Positions 1 to 11,529 of a stretch of 64,000 nucleotides of DNA are shown here, one piece after another; within the stretch, counting starts at the first letter, position 1, and each line of letters starts with the position of its first letter. The position numbers and the translations under genes are program-made. Where the stretch lies: positions 1,860,001 to 1,924,000 of the forward strand of contig NW_025408676.1 of the NCBI RefSeq assembly GCF_020360975.1. Reading direction: 5' to 3'. Source of the stretch: Hirsutella rhossiliensis (Eukaryota; Ascomycota; Sordariomycetes; Hypocreales; Ophiocordycipitaceae). Below the pieces are notes generated by a model. The model ran no database searches. It was not told the origin of the DNA and was given only the letters and a program-made list of their open reading frames with translations.

Positions 1-72
1 ATGACGATAAAGGGATTCCCTGCCTTGGTGGCCTTCTGCGCTGCTGCCTTCGCAACCGGTCCCAATGCAAAC

Positions 73-586
73 TCTCGCGAAGGAGAGAGCATAAGTGGGC
101 ATAAAAGTGGATAAATGGACTTTTCGTAGGTAGATTCTCAGATGATCTGATAGTCGGTGATGTGCATGTGTTTTTTTCTGTCCAGTTGCCCTGTATCCGT
201 CTAGCCCTCCCCTTTTATATCCCTCTGTGCCTTCCCTATGTTCATATCCCGTGTTCAGGTATAATATACATTCTATCAGGAAGAGGGCACTCCTTGCCTC
301 TCACTGAAGGCCGCGTAAGCCATCTACGTCAGCACATTCAGCTCGATCTCCCGATCAATAGCTTTCCAAGCTATTAGGTCGATAGTTCAATCTCTTGAGG
401 TCCCGAGCCAGTAAAAGATATACCGGACTCCTTGGAGGATCCCGATCGAATAGGAGATCCTCCGGACCCCTCAGTGGTCTAGGAAGAAGAAACAATAGTC
501 TGCAGACTTCCCTTCTTACCTGGTTTCAAGCTGTATTACCTAGAGAGACCTGGGGACCTCAACTCGTTCGGACCTTCTTCTCGACA
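73..586 (+). repeat. LTR-like repeat, copy 1 of an inverted pair
   Basis: This roughly 510-bp segment is matched, in reverse orientation and with many substitutions, by 3129-3633. Shared landmarks are CTCGCGAAGGAG near one end, a TTTTATATCCCT promoter-like motif, the block CATTCTATCAGGAAGAGGGC, and TCTCGACA at the other end. Size and a TATA-like motif fit a solo LTR. Read on the other strand it starts TGTCGA, which fits an LTR 5' end, but no clear CA end or target duplication is seen, so the class stays open. Confidence 0.6.
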
Positions 587-1376
587 CAAACCCTACGTCC
601 CTGGCCGGTACCCACATAAGTCTAACAGAACAGCCCACGCTTTAGCAGGCGATTGGTGTGGTCGTATATCTGGGTTGAAGTCCGGCGAGTCACGGGATCC
701 GGCAGATCACGGGTAAATCACTTATGTCCCACACCTCGCACGTGACAGCAGTTGGGCCAAGCGATCTGAGTGGCATCAGTCAATTGATGAGAATTATCTG
801 ACGAACAAAAGAAAGAAAAGGATCGATGCACACATTCGTGCAACAATATATACCTCGCTCATTGCGGCGAAGCCGCAGCGGAGCCGCGGCGCAGCAGTGA
901 GGTTTCAGGAGCTGTGATACATGACACGGGCGTGATATGGGACACGGAATTTAGGTCTGGCGGGAAAGTGGGTGGGGTTGGGGTGGCTCACTAAGGTGGT
1001 GAAGCACCTACGTTATGGTGTTAGCGACATGTTTGATGAGCATGATTCAGAAACAAACCAAGACACTTTGCCAGCATCGTCTATTCTTGCTGTAGCTAAC
1101 ACAGGTAACTGGGATTAAATAGTTGGTTGGCCTCGCTTAGCATAATCAAGCTCCTTCTGAGGTAGAATTAAGATTATTAGCATCAGGTTGTCGGAAAGAC
1201 GATCGTCACTGCCACTCACTCAGGCTATTCCAGGCGCGATGGTGCGACAACAGTTAACATTCGTGCCTCCACCAGCATAGCAACGTTCGTTGCCTGTTGC
1301 ACTTTGATACGTACCCTTTGCACTTGACACACTTTCAGCCGTATGCCCCTTTTCCCTTAACTATTCTACCCTTAGT
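587..1376. other. Intergenic stretch with no recognisable gene
   Basis: No coding potential or repeat shared with the rest of the window was recognised here. It is the upstream region of the RRM protein gene. Confidence 0.4.
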
Positions 1377-1384
1377 TATAAATA
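1377..1384 (+). promoter_or_regulatory. TATA box candidate of the RRM gene
   Basis: TATAAATA lies about 145 bp upstream of the chosen ATG at 1522. The leader between them is pyrimidine-rich, as is common before fungal start codons. Confidence 0.45.
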
Positions 1385-1521
1385 AGGGACGATCCTTGCA
1401 CCTTCTTAGATAGAACAGACAGACCTCAATTCACGTCCTGACCCTTTCCTTCCAATTTCAACCCTTGCGAGATTCCCCTCTGCTACTACTTTCATTCAGC
1501 GCCAATGTCACCCAAGGAAAC

Positions 1522-3114
1522 ATGAACGGACGCCCTTTATTAGAGGCCCCTCAGGTAGGTGGCAATGCCCTCGGCCATAAACATAGTCGCCATGTCGATT
1601 TTACAGGCTCGGGCATCGACTCAAGCACTCTGGTCAAACAACTCGTAGAATACCTTGATGGCCTAGCGGTCCTTGAACAAGACGATGCCTCGGACGAGTT
1701 GAATCAAGCGTTCGTGTTCCCTGCGGCTCCGTCCCCTCGAGCAACAGACATCAGTTACCCCGAAATCGGCCTCAACCACAAACTTGGGCTGCTTCTTACT
1801 AAGCTCTCGTCTACTTGTGCCGGTATGACTTCAACGCCTCCTACGAAACTCCAGAGTCACCAGGCTTGCCTCGAGCAAGTCGACTGCGGAGGAAAAAGTA
1901 GCCGTGGTGGCTTCTACCCTACCCCAGAGTCGAGTCCATCCATTGCTGCCCACGGCAGCAAGCCTGTGTCCCCGACTATCCTGAGTGATAGTAGTATTGC
2001 CTCAACCCAATTCACAAAGTCAACTACTCCACAGGTCAGCCTCGGCAAGCGTCACGAAGACTTGGACGAAACGACTGCCTCTACTACTCCTCATGGGCGT
2101 TTGGATGATATAATTCAAATGGAGCCAACCATCCCAAAAGCTATATCGTCTGACTATGCCCCTTCGGAACAGAGACAAGGCCTGGAGCAAATCTTGGGCG
2201 ACCGACTTCCCCACAACCGCAATGTTTACATCCAGGGCTTGCATCCTACGACGGACGATAAGCTTCTTGAGAAGTTCGCCCTGCGTTTCGGGTCCATTGA
2301 GTCCATTAAAGTATATACTGATAGAATCACTGGAGCTTGCTTAGGGTTTGTGTCCCAGCGCTGCCGCCGGCGTCAATCTTTTAGAATCCAATGCTAATAG
2401 AGCTTAGCTGCGGCTTTGCCAAGTTTTATGAGGTCCGAAGTGCCGAAGAATGTATCCGGGCATTTTATCGTATGGGCTATAAGGTCGGATTTGCATGCGT
2501 AAGTTTGCTACTACGTTAGAAAGACCGCACAAGTATTTAACGACGTATAATGGATAGGAATCGTTCAACTCGCGTCATCAAGCGAAGGGCGACCCTACGT
2601 CTACAACTCTTTATATCTTTAATCTCCCCCCGGCAATTGACTGAGGCTGTGAGTATTTGTATACGCGCAACTAAAACCCCAATGCAGTTCTAATTAAAGG
2701 TAGGAGCTTGCCGGCTTCTTCCCGGGATATACTTGTGTTTCCTGCAATATCCTCCGCGATAGTCGAGGGGATTGCCGTGGCGACGGGTTCGTTTCGTAAG
2801 TATCGCCCCCCTAGTCGCCGCGAAGTCACTTAAGCTAACAGTATCTTAGCTTCGACAGTCGTGAAGTCTCCGACGAAGTTATTCGTGAATTCCATGGTAC
2901 TCTCGTGGGGCCCGGTCAGCGTCGGATCAGCGTTCGCTACGCCGAAACTCCTGCCCAAAGAGAACTCAGGCGTATAACGGCCCAACGCCGCCAGACTCGA
3001 GTCACAGAGTACAAGGTAAGTGCCCAGTGGCCGCGCCATACTATCGCACGATTGATAAAAAAAGACGGCTAAATCTTTCAGCAGGAGCGCGCACCATCTT
3101 ATTTCGTAGACTAA
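1522..3114 (+). CDS. Two-RRM RNA-binding protein, one frameshift
   Basis: This encodes a fungal RNA-binding protein with a long disordered Ser/Thr/Pro-rich N-terminus and two RRM domains. I chose ATG 1522 (MNGRPLL); the frame is open further upstream but has no ATG there. RRM1 begins with RNP2 NVYIQGL. Its RNP1 (GCGFAKF) is only made after removing an intron at 2346-2407, which contains TGCTAAT. A second intron is 2499-2557. After YIFNLPPAI the frame hits TGA at 2642; one extra base there breaks the expected TEA-ELAGFFPGY join across another intron ending near 2704. RRM2 continues with VSCNILRD and RGDGFVSFDSRE, with introns near 2797-2850 and 3016-3081, and ends ...SYFVD at 3114. The exon structure is well preserved, so this is either a recent pseudogene or a gene with one sequencing indel. 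Resemblance is to Msa1/Mde7-type fungal RRM proteins (inference). Confidence 0.75.
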
Positions 3115-3128
3115 GATTCTATAAAATC

Positions 3129-3633
3129 TGTCGAGAAGAAGGTCCGAACGAGTTGACGTCTCTAGATCTCTCTAGGTAATACAGCTTGGAACCAGGTAAG
3201 AAGGAAGTCTGCAGACTGTTCTTTCTTTTCCTGGACCACTGAGGTCCGGGGATCTCCTATTCGAACGGGGACCCTTTGAGGAGTCCGGCATAGCTATTAC
3301 TGGCTCGGGGACCTCGAGAGACTGAACTATCGATCTCATAGCTAGAAGAGCTATTTGATCGGGGAGATGGAGCTGATGTTTGCTGACGTAGATGACTTAC
3401 GTGGCCTTCAGTAAGTGGCAAGAAGTGCCCTCTTCCTGATAGAATGTATACTATACCTGAAAACGGGATATCAACTTGGGAGAAGCTTGGAGGGATATAA
3501 AAGGGGCTGTTTGGACGAGAAAGGAGGCAACCGGGGAGAGAGCGATTAACATAATATCTGATCGTATGATACTCGACCTTCAAAAAGTCCCTTTATCCAC
3601 GTTTATGCCCACTTTGCTCGCTCCTTCGCGAGA
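3129..3633 (-). repeat. LTR-like repeat, copy 2 (inverted)
   Basis: This is the reverse-complement partner of 73-586. It begins TGTCGAGAAGAAGG on the plus strand and reaches the 3' end of the Ras GEF gene at 3654. The two copies face each other around the RRM gene. They differ at many positions, so the pair is old or came from two independent insertions. Confidence 0.6.
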
Positions 3634-3653
3634 CGGGGGACTTCGGTTTGTCC

Positions 3654-6600
3654 TCAAGCCGGAGTAGGGGTCTGGCCACCTCGATCGCAGGACATCCACG
3701 CAAACAGACCCGCACACGAAGCCCCTGATCCCGTCGAAATGGGCATCGGTGGCTCATTTTCTCGGCGGTGAGCCGACTCGCGCGGCTCCAAAAGCAAGCT
3801 CTTGCGATAGTACGTGACTTGCCCGTTTCCTTGGTCGCCGTCGCGAACCCGCCGGATCTGCGCACCAAGCCAGTCCTGCATATCGGGCACCTCCATCAGC
3901 CGGTAGGAGATTTGGAATCCCTGAAGCTCCCCGATAATCTTGGCGGTTCGGCAGTGCTTGTCAAAGTTGACAACGGTTAAGCCGCCAGCGCCCGCGTCAT
4001 CGGGCTCGGTGCCCAGCAACATCTGCTTGGTGGCAGGGTTGCCGATGTCGACAAAAGTCAGGTCGGTCAAGTACATGCCGAGAAAGGGGAGAGGCATGGC
4101 GGGACGTGGTCGTGCAGCCGCGTCCGCAGCACCTTGTGGTTCTGCGACGGCTCAACGATTTCCTGCATGGCACGCAGCATCTCCTTATGCTTGAACGAGA
4201 TGGAATCCCAAGTCTTGCGCAGGCGGCTGATGGTGCTGCTGTTGAGGCTGCAGACTATGGCTATCAGGCCGTCGTAGTTGTGGAGCTCCAGGCAGTGGTG
4301 GGCAATCTTGATCCACTGCTTAATGACGGCCGCGCGCTTCTTGATCTCGTGGTGCTGGAGAATCGTCTCGGCCACCAGGTTGGACAGGTCCGTCGACAGA
4401 GACGACATGGCTTTGACGTTCCGCGCTTCGGCTCCGCCGTTCTTCATCCACTGTGAGGCAAGCAGCTCTTCCGGCAGAATGGAGCAGAATATGGCCATCT
4501 GCCTGATAATCAGCTGGCGGGCCAGCTCCAGGGGCTCAAAGTCCAGTAGAGTCGGCGTGCTGCCCCCCGCCTTGAAGGAGTTCAGCGTGTGCAGCTGGCT
4601 TTTGGAGATGACCGGCTGGGGTAGCGGCGTGTCCGCGGGCACATACTGGGCAATGGCCGTGTTTGTCTTGCCCATCGACGACACCAGCCGGGGTACCAGC
4701 AAGCCATGTTCGGAAACTCGCTTGGCCAGCTCGAGGAGCCGGGGCCCGGCCGTAGGGAGCACGGCGCCAAGTCTCTCCTCGGCAAAAGAAATGATGAGTT
4801 TCAGCGCCGCCCGGTCGGTCTGCTCCCTCCAGTGAGACTCGAGCCAGCCCTTGAAGGCGTTGTACACTCGGAGGCGGACGGGTGCCGACATGTGAGGGGA
4901 TTCGCCCACGTATTCGAAGCGTTCGATGAGGGTCTGTGTCAGCTTGACCGGCGTGCAGAAGAGCCGAAAGGTGAGGTAAAAGGTGGAGACAAAGGCAGCA
5001 TCGGGCGTGGACTCGTGGGTAGTGAGCCGCTCAACCAGCGCTGGCAAGGAGCCGCCGGTGACCTGGCCCTCCTTGTTGAACATCAGTTCGTGCGCATAGG
5101 TTCTCTCGACGAGCCTTGTTTCGACATCATCGGCCTCTTCGGCTTGCGAGAAGCTGCCCGTCATGCTCAGTTCCGACATGGACGGCTGGCTGCGCGGCCC
5201 CAGGCCATGATCCGGCGTGGTGGCCCTCGTCGACGTCTGCAAGACAAGACTGGCTTTCGAGTCTCGGCTCAGGTACGTCGCGGTGCTCCCAGCACTCGAG
5301 GCCGCGAGGACATCGAATCGCGAGGAGTGCATTTCTTGCTCGCTCCTCAAGGCATCAGCGCCCGACATGCGATCGGCGGGATAGGGAGCGGTGGAGCCCG
5401 CAGTCCGAGGACCGGGGGCGGGTCGGGCCGACGAGATGGACGACGCTGCGCTCGAAACGTTGTTATCGTGAACCGACGCCGCCCGGGAAGAACCGGGAGC
5501 GCGGCTCGGCGGATGATGCTGCTCCGTGGGGAGGCTGCGCTTGGGAACCCGAGGCAGCGGCTTGTCGACCGCGCCGAGTGTCCGCCGCCTCGGCTGCGGC
5601 GGCTCAGCAGCGTTGCAAGACTCGGCAGGGCTGGTGGCATCGGACCGGCCCGTGACCGACGGGGTCCTGGTTCGCTCCTGCATGACGGCATCGAGGACGC
5701 TCAAATCGATTCCCAGGGTGTTCTCGCCCAGCTCAAACTCGAAGTTCCCCACCTCTCGACGGCCGCCTTGGCCTGGGCAACGCATTCACCGGCGGCCCGC
5801 ACGCAGCCTGTGGCCGCCATGAGCAGCGTAGCGTTGTCGTTGGGCATGATGAGGTCCGAGCCATCCTCCGTGGTCGAGTGACCCAAAATGTCGCGGGCGG
5901 ACAGCACCATGGTCTTGATCCGCTCAAACATGGCCACCCGGACATGACCGAGGGCGTTGAGGCTCGAGCTGTTGTATGCGCAGACACTGTCAATGACGGC
6001 CAAGAGCTCCCCACCTGACGTGGCTGATAATTTGATGGCGAGTGCGAGCTCGGGCCGCGAATGCGACTGCAGGTTCAGCCTGCCGATGAAAGAGCCTAGA
6101 TGCGAGAGGAACTTATCGTGGCTTCGATTGAGGCGTTCTGAGGCCAGATGGTCCGGCCTGGACAAGGGCGAGGGACCGGCCAACGAGACACGATGCGCCA
6201 TTGCGCTAGAGAGGCTATTGGCCTGCTGCAGGCTTCCTCGCGACAGCCTGTTCTGAGCGGGGTGCACGGGAGCGGTGAGGGACCTCAGGCGCTTGCCCCA
6301 GGGCGAGGCAGGAGCGTTTGCAGCCGAAGTCCCGCCCAGTTCCGACGCTGGCGCGCCGGATCCGCTGTTGGCGTCCAAGGTTGCTTGCTCGGCGGGCGTC
6401 GGCGGTACATACGATTCCTCGGCGACGGTGGCTACGACGGTGACAGCGGCCGAAGCCCGGGACTTGGTGTCTTCGTCCAGGATATCGAGGAACCGGACGG
6501 CCTTGATGACGATCTTGAATGCCTTGAGAATCATCTCATCGAGGTCGTTGACGTCCTCCGGGGGTTCGAGAGCGCCCTTCTGACACTTCTGCAACCGTTT

Positions 6601-7316
6601 TACCGTTTTGACCAGCAGCGAAAGTTCGGAGAGCAGCGACTTTCGAGACCTTCGAAGCGAGTCGCTGCGCAAAACTACGGGAGACTCTCTGTTCAGGCAG
6701 TTTGTGCGTTCCTACATTCAACAGGGCGGCAGGTTAGACGGCTGTGCTCGGTGCCGGGCGGCAGTCGAGACATACCAGGAGAGAGCGGACGCCGGCGATG
6801 ATGCCCTTCATGAACTCTTGGTTCCTGAAGATTTCATTGTCGTCCATGGACGTGCTCTGCAAAAGGTCCCAGAAGTTTAGAAGAGCGTTGAGGAGGCTGC
6901 GCATGTCGTCGGGCTCGTAGGCATTACAATGGTTTGTGGGCAGCCAGCCCCTGGCGCCCGTGGCCAGCAGGGTTCCGTCTGCCCATCCGTTGGTGTGGAC
7001 CGAGTGCACCAAGACGACGTCTCCCTCGTCGAGCGGCAGGGTGACGCTCGACTCGGTCATGGCGCAACTGGGGCTGAAGGGGGAAGAAGGCCCGTAGGAA
7101 GTTGTGGAAGAGGGGCGGGTCGACGGCCGCCTCGGGCGACAGGTCCTCCTGGGAGCCTTTGGGAGTGGCGGGGGAGGTCATGTGGGATTGCAGATAGAGA
7201 TTGACGTGCTGTTGCGACGAGTTGCACGATCCATTGGCAGCGTCTTCCAGCTGGGACGGGGGTATCTCGAGGGGAGCCACACAAAGACTGGCTCGCTCCG
7301 CGAGATCGCTCAGCAT
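3654..7316 (-). CDS. cdc25: Cdc25-type Ras guanine-nucleotide exchange factor
   Basis: The product loads GTP onto Ras at the plasma membrane and feeds the cAMP/PKA and MAPK pathways. Reading the minus strand: ATG 7316 (MLSDLAERAS), an SH3 domain (EGDVVLVHSVHTNGWADGTL, about 7040-6920), a helical middle part, and an intron at 6712-6775 (GTATGT, TCTAAC, GTAG) joining VRSLL to ERTNCLNRES. A Ser/Pro-rich linker, the RasGEF N-module (ETRLVERTYAHELMFN, about 5120) and the catalytic CDC25 domain follow (LARQLIIRQMAIFCSI, HHCLELHNYDG, GMYLTDLTFVDIGNP). It ends near YYRKSLLLEPRE with a short, unfamiliar tail next to the LTR-like repeat. Three frame breaks occur: an extra C in a C-run at 7079-7083, a one-base gap at about 5747-5750, and a two-base slip in a CT/C run at 4086-4094. 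Conservation is high on both sides of each break, so assembly error is likely. Confidence 0.85.
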
Positions 7317-7384
7317 TGCGCTCGCTGGGGGCGGCGAATGGGCTACTGTGGTATCGGACTGAGATGGTCGGGTGGCCCTTCGGA

Positions 7385-7475
7385 GATGACATGCTTTTAT
7401 ATGGGGCCGCGCTGTAGTCCGATGACCGGATGACGGGTCAGCCAGCCTCGGGGCCTGTGACTCCAACAGGTTTGT
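7385..7475 (-). mobile_element. Terminal fragment of the Crypton-like element
   Basis: This short stretch resembles the right end of the Crypton-like element at 60330-60403. Shared parts are GACATG..TTT.ATGGGGC, CCGAT.ACCGGATGACCGGT and the terminal GG.CCTGTGACxCCA. It lies just upstream of the Ras GEF start. An open frame beginning at 7514 runs through it, which is one reason for preferring the ATG at 7316. Confidence 0.5.
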
Positions 7476-8220
7476 TAATGGGGGGCCCTGGCACAAGGGA
7501 GTGAACTTGTCCACACTTTAAGAGACCTGGGACGAACGAGACTGGCCGAACAAACCGCTAAACGTCGCCGGAGTATGAAGAATAAACAGCTACAATCAGG
7601 AGGGGTCCTTACAGTAGCCCAGGCACGTAACATGGTTCAAGAAATGCAGGATAATGACGTGGCGAAGACTCGGCGGGTAGATGACAGGGCTGAAAGACAG
7701 TACCGTAACGGGTGAAGAAAATCTATTATGGAGGCCGCCAAGATATCCAGAAGATGGAGGCTTGGAAGAACGGTTACAACCGATTTATGTAATTGATCAG
7801 GAGGGCTGTGGCCGGCTGCTACGGCGGGCTTGAAGATAAAGATCGATATTCTGTTCATTCGGGTGATCTGTTCATTTGGGTGTCCAGCACCCCACTTTAT
7901 TGGGATTCGCTTGGGCTGGCGAAGAGAGCATGAACATACCGGTAATGCATACAGTACCGTACAGTATGCGAGCCCATATAGAGCAAGAGAAGCCTTGCCT
8001 CACTTTGGAGCTGATTCGTGAATTTCATCTTTCTCGTAGTTAAAGCTATCGATGTCGAGTCGTCAATCCAAGTTCATTGTGGGTAGAGACATGAGTCGTG
8101 GGAGTTTTACTGACTAGCTGGTGGAGCCGTTGGACCCCAACGGGAACTCCGTCGATGATGGTACTACTCGTGCCCGCCCCCACCTTAGTGGGTGAGCCGC
8201 CTGGTCGAGTCAATCGCAGC
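7476..8220. other. Intergenic region upstream of the Ras GEF gene
   Basis: No gene or RNA was recognised between the Ras GEF gene and the mariner element. It presumably holds the Ras GEF promoter. Confidence 0.4.
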
Positions 8221-9594
8221 TACAGTCGGGTGACAAAAGTTCCGGTCAATCCGGCCCACCCACCACAACGCCGCATCAGAGCCCTCTTTTCAACAGCACA
8301 TTACTTTGCCAAATGAAGGTCAATTATGAAGCCGAAGATATAAATATATAGAGAATTGAGTGGAGATTATTGTTGTTTCGGCTAGTATTTGGTATACCAG
8401 CCACGTGCAGCCACAACAGCTTGAAGGCGCCGAGGCATTGATTCTATTAGGTGATTGAGGGTATCCTCTTCAAGGTCTCCCACGCTCCAACCGCTGCAAA
8501 ACAGAGCTTCTGCTTGGAGCTATAGTTCTTTGGAAGGTCTGAGAGCTCAGGGTGAGTCTCCATAATGCTCTCTTTAAGCAGCTTCCATACGTTTTCTATG
8601 GGGTTTAGGTCAGGTGAATATGGCGGCCAGTCGACCAAATCTACCCTGTTTTCTTCGACCCAGCAGCCAAGCCACGCCTGCACAATGGCCGCCGTATGTG
8701 TTGAGGCGTTATCTTGGGCGAATGTATAGCCTGGCTCTGCAATTGTAGGTAGGCTTTCTTGTAAGGTCTCGAGCACACGGCGTGCAGTAACGCCACCACG
8801 GGCTGAGTCGGGGTCTCCTAGCATTGGTGTAAGAGAAGTCCGCCGATTAAAGGAGAAGCCGCCCCAAAACATCTGGGAATGTCGAGTAGGTTTTCCTCTT
8901 GCTTGTACGTTTTCGGATTTAATCTATCCCCTTTGCAATTAGGAGGATTTTTGAAGTAAGGGTATTAAGACGTACTGAATTGCAAAACCCACTTCTGTCT
9001 CTCGCCGTCCCCACGAGCGATTGACGTCTCATCAGAGAAAATCCATGTATGCCAAAAGGAAGCTGGCTTTTGATGGTATTGTAGTGCAAATTGTAGCCTC
9101 TTTGCAGCATGTTCTTCTGTTAATTTTGGACGTCGAAGAGCGCGTACATGTTGTATGCCATGGTGTCGAAGGTACCGTGTTAAAGTACGTGTAGAACACT
9201 CTAGAGAAGCCTCACGAAGAAGCTGAGCATTCGAGATGAAAGGGTCTTTCGCGATGCATCGAAAGATATATCTTTTATGGGTGTCATTGAGCTTTGAGGG
9301 TCTCCCAGAGCGCGGCAAAGATTTCGCACTCGACTGTGTCCTGTAACGCCTGACGATTCCGTAGACAGCTCTAGGAGAAACGTCCTCTTTGACGCCGACG
9401 AGGGCAGCTGAGAAGCCGCAATCAAAGAGGGTCACAATCTTCGTCCTCTTATGAGGGCTCCAGTGTTTTTTTGGGCGTAATTGGGCTCATTTTGAAGGCA
9501 TGATGGTGATTTGAAGAGGAAGGGTTGGAATGTGGGAGACGCGCGTACGCGACGCGCTAGCGTCATTGACCGGAACTTTTGTCCCCCCACTGTA
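8221..9594 (-). mobile_element. Tc1/mariner-family element with TIRs and TA target duplication
   Basis: The element is 1.37 kb. Its ends are inverted repeats of about 28 bp that differ at two positions (CAGTCGGGTGACAAAAGTTC on the left, CAGTGGGGGGACAAAAGTTC on the right strand). They are flanked by TA at 8221-8222 and 9593-9594. TA duplication, size and transposase type all fit Tc1/mariner. Confidence 0.88.
8447..9490 (-). pseudogene. Tc1/mariner transposase, frameshifted
   Basis: This is a cut-and-paste transposase acting on the flanking TIRs. ATG 9490 (MSPITPKK) is followed by an A-run with one base too many; the next frame then continues through the paired helix-turn-helix (LPRSGRPSKL, about 9330). 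The catalytic triad is visible: D in IFSDETS (about 9030), D in FAQDNASTH (about 8730) and the third acidic residue in WPPYSPDLNPIENVWK (about 8620). Between the first two lies 8880-8985, which has a GT...CTAAT...GATAG intron-like segment or a second break; its exact borders are ambiguous. Probably inactive unless the A-run is an assembly error. Confidence 0.8.
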
Positions 9595-9934
9595 GTTCGG
9601 GGGCAGTGCATAACCTTAACCTTATGGCATCCGGGGCCGTCCCCTATTCATCGACGAGTCGAGATTACCTACAGTGGGTCCCTTTTCGCGTGAATCACTA
9701 AACGGGCTGTCCTACGATGCTGGTCCATATGCTTCCATTCCTGGGTTCGCCTGATGTGACCCGCCCATGTTAAAGTTCGGACCGATTATCGCGGCAGGCG
9801 CGCGTGCCAGGGTCCGGAGGTGACGATCAGGCTGGCAAGGACCGCAGGGTTCAAGGTCTAGAAGCAGCTAGTTGGGCAAGATAGCGATGCGGTGGGGAGG
9901 GCCCTAACCTCCATGTCGCATAACATGAGGTGCT
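9595..9934. other. Short intergenic stretch, nothing recognised
   Basis: This links the mariner element to the Helitron relic. No gene, RNA or repeat was recognised. Confidence 0.35.
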
Positions 9935-10470
9935 AAAATACTTCGAACATCCGTTAAATTGCCAAGGCAAGGGGCTTAACGGCTGAATGTCCAGCCAGGA
10001 AGGCGAAAGTGGTATACCTGCCATTCAACTTTCCTAGGGGGAGACCCCCTAGAACCCCCCTTTCGCCTGCAGCGGGCAACCAGCTGTTAAATCGCTTCAA
10101 ACCTGTACTTGTCACGAATAATCCCACGCTGCCATTCTAGCGAAAGTGGGAGCCACCTGTTGATTGCAGGTGACAACGTCAATTAACGCATATATTCTAC
10201 GCGACAGCACTAAGAGAATTGAGTCATAGTCAAGACTCCGAAGGAGTCTCTACTGCTTCCTGGCAGGCACAATCTAACTATATACGATATATCGAACCTC
10301 CCCCTTCCCTGTAGCTTATAGGAAGACGTCGTTTAGTCACGGTAGAGTGGTGGATACGGTGGATCGCTCAGCTATTGAGCCTGACGCAGTGACGCCGTTG
10401 TTGGTCAGCGAGGCACATCTTCATCCTGCTTTGTAATTAACCGTAAACGCAGCACGCAGGAGAGACGAGT
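9935..10470 (-). mobile_element. Helitron 3' end, type C relic
   Basis: On the minus strand this matches the 3' tail of Helitron C (48990-49344). Shared parts are GTGCTGCGTTTACGG, ATGAAGATG.GCCTCGCTGA, GGAGGTTCGATATA and the terminal hairpin. The hairpin arms CCGTTAAG and TTTAACGG enclose about 16 bases and are followed by ATGTTC and GAAGTATTTT at 9944-9935. That is the same 3' terminus as Helitron C. Confidence 0.75.
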
Positions 10471-11515
10471 TATCGTTAGCTGCAGTCAACCCGAGTACAA
10501 TCCGTTGTCGTACGGTATGAGCGGGCGATGCGAAAGGCCCTTCCTACTGAACAACCCGATGAGTGAGTGCCTCGATGATTCGCGACTTACCGGTCCCGCC
10601 CTCGCCGCCGACGAACTAGCAGAGCTAGCCGACGTCGCCTCCGTCGTTTTGTCGCGTCAAGTCGAGCTGGCGGCATACAATTAAGAAGGCAATCGACTGC
10701 CTTCTGTTTAGCGTCAGTCGTTTTGCCAACTCTCTGCCCGCCGCGGAGAATGAGGTCGATGGGCTGTTGGACCTGCATTCCCGCGTCCGCGTCGCCTGCA
10801 GTGTTGTCGGAGTCGGCCGTCGTCATATCGACATCGTCCTCCCCGAAGCCGATCATCACCCTCCGCAGCGCGGCGCGGCGGTCGCTTTCCCGGGCCGCGG
10901 GCATGCTTTGTATGCCTTGGATCATCCTCTCCCTCTCCTTCGAGGCGCTCGTCTGCTGCGACCTGATGGCCCTGACCTGATCCTGCGGTGGTGGTGCGGC
11001 CCCGGAAAATACCCGCCCCGGCATGTCTATCCGTCTCGCCCTCGTTCGGGTTCCATGGTGGCCTCGAGCTCGGCCGCCGAGCACAGCGTTGATTGCTGAA
11101 ACCGACAGAGCTGCTGCATCATCGCCATGAGCGCTGGCGACTTGGCCGCCACTTGATTTGTGCCCACTGCACCTCGGACGACGTCGATCAGCCGCGTCGC
11201 GTCTCCGATGCTGTTGGACTGATACGTCGCTGTAGATTCTACGCCCGCGTCGTCGGTCCCACCCTCCTCTACGTGTGCGGCCGTCGGATCGCTGTCTCCG
11301 GATGAGGCTGCCCATTGCTTGGCGTCACGCTTTGCGTCTTTGGCCGATCGTCGAAGCAGCTGCACGTTGTCGACGAGACATGATATTCTCGGAGCCGGCG
11401 CCTCTCGCGCCCGCGCCCAGATGCTGTTGATGTCGCCAGTTTCTTCGCGCAGGAACCGCTCCCACGGCACGAACAGCGCAAGGTGCTGCAAGGCTGCCCT
11501 ATTAAAGGTGGAGGA
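10470..11515 (-). pseudogene. Helitron helicase N-part, type D relic
   Basis: On the minus strand this matches Helitron D at about 34540-35490: QHLALFVPWE, INSIWARARE, ISCLVDNVQLLRRSA, then FVGGEGGTGKSRIIEAL. The last block is the Walker A motif of a PIF1-type helicase (about 10612-10583). Homology to D fades shortly after Walker A, around 10460-10520, where type C sequence begins. The rest of the helicase is missing, so no functional product is expected. Confidence 0.75.
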
Positions 11516-11529
11516 GGATTAGATTGGGA

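Noticed and set aside
4106..6880. Plus-strand open frames opposite the Ras GEF gene
   Set aside because: They are antisense shadows in GC-rich DNA; the minus strand encodes a recognisable SH3 and RasGEF protein.
9600..9640. Telomere-like TAACCTTAACC motif
   Set aside because: Only two imperfect units, also present once near 52066; fungal telomeres are TTAGGG arrays, so this is chance or a small shared repeat.
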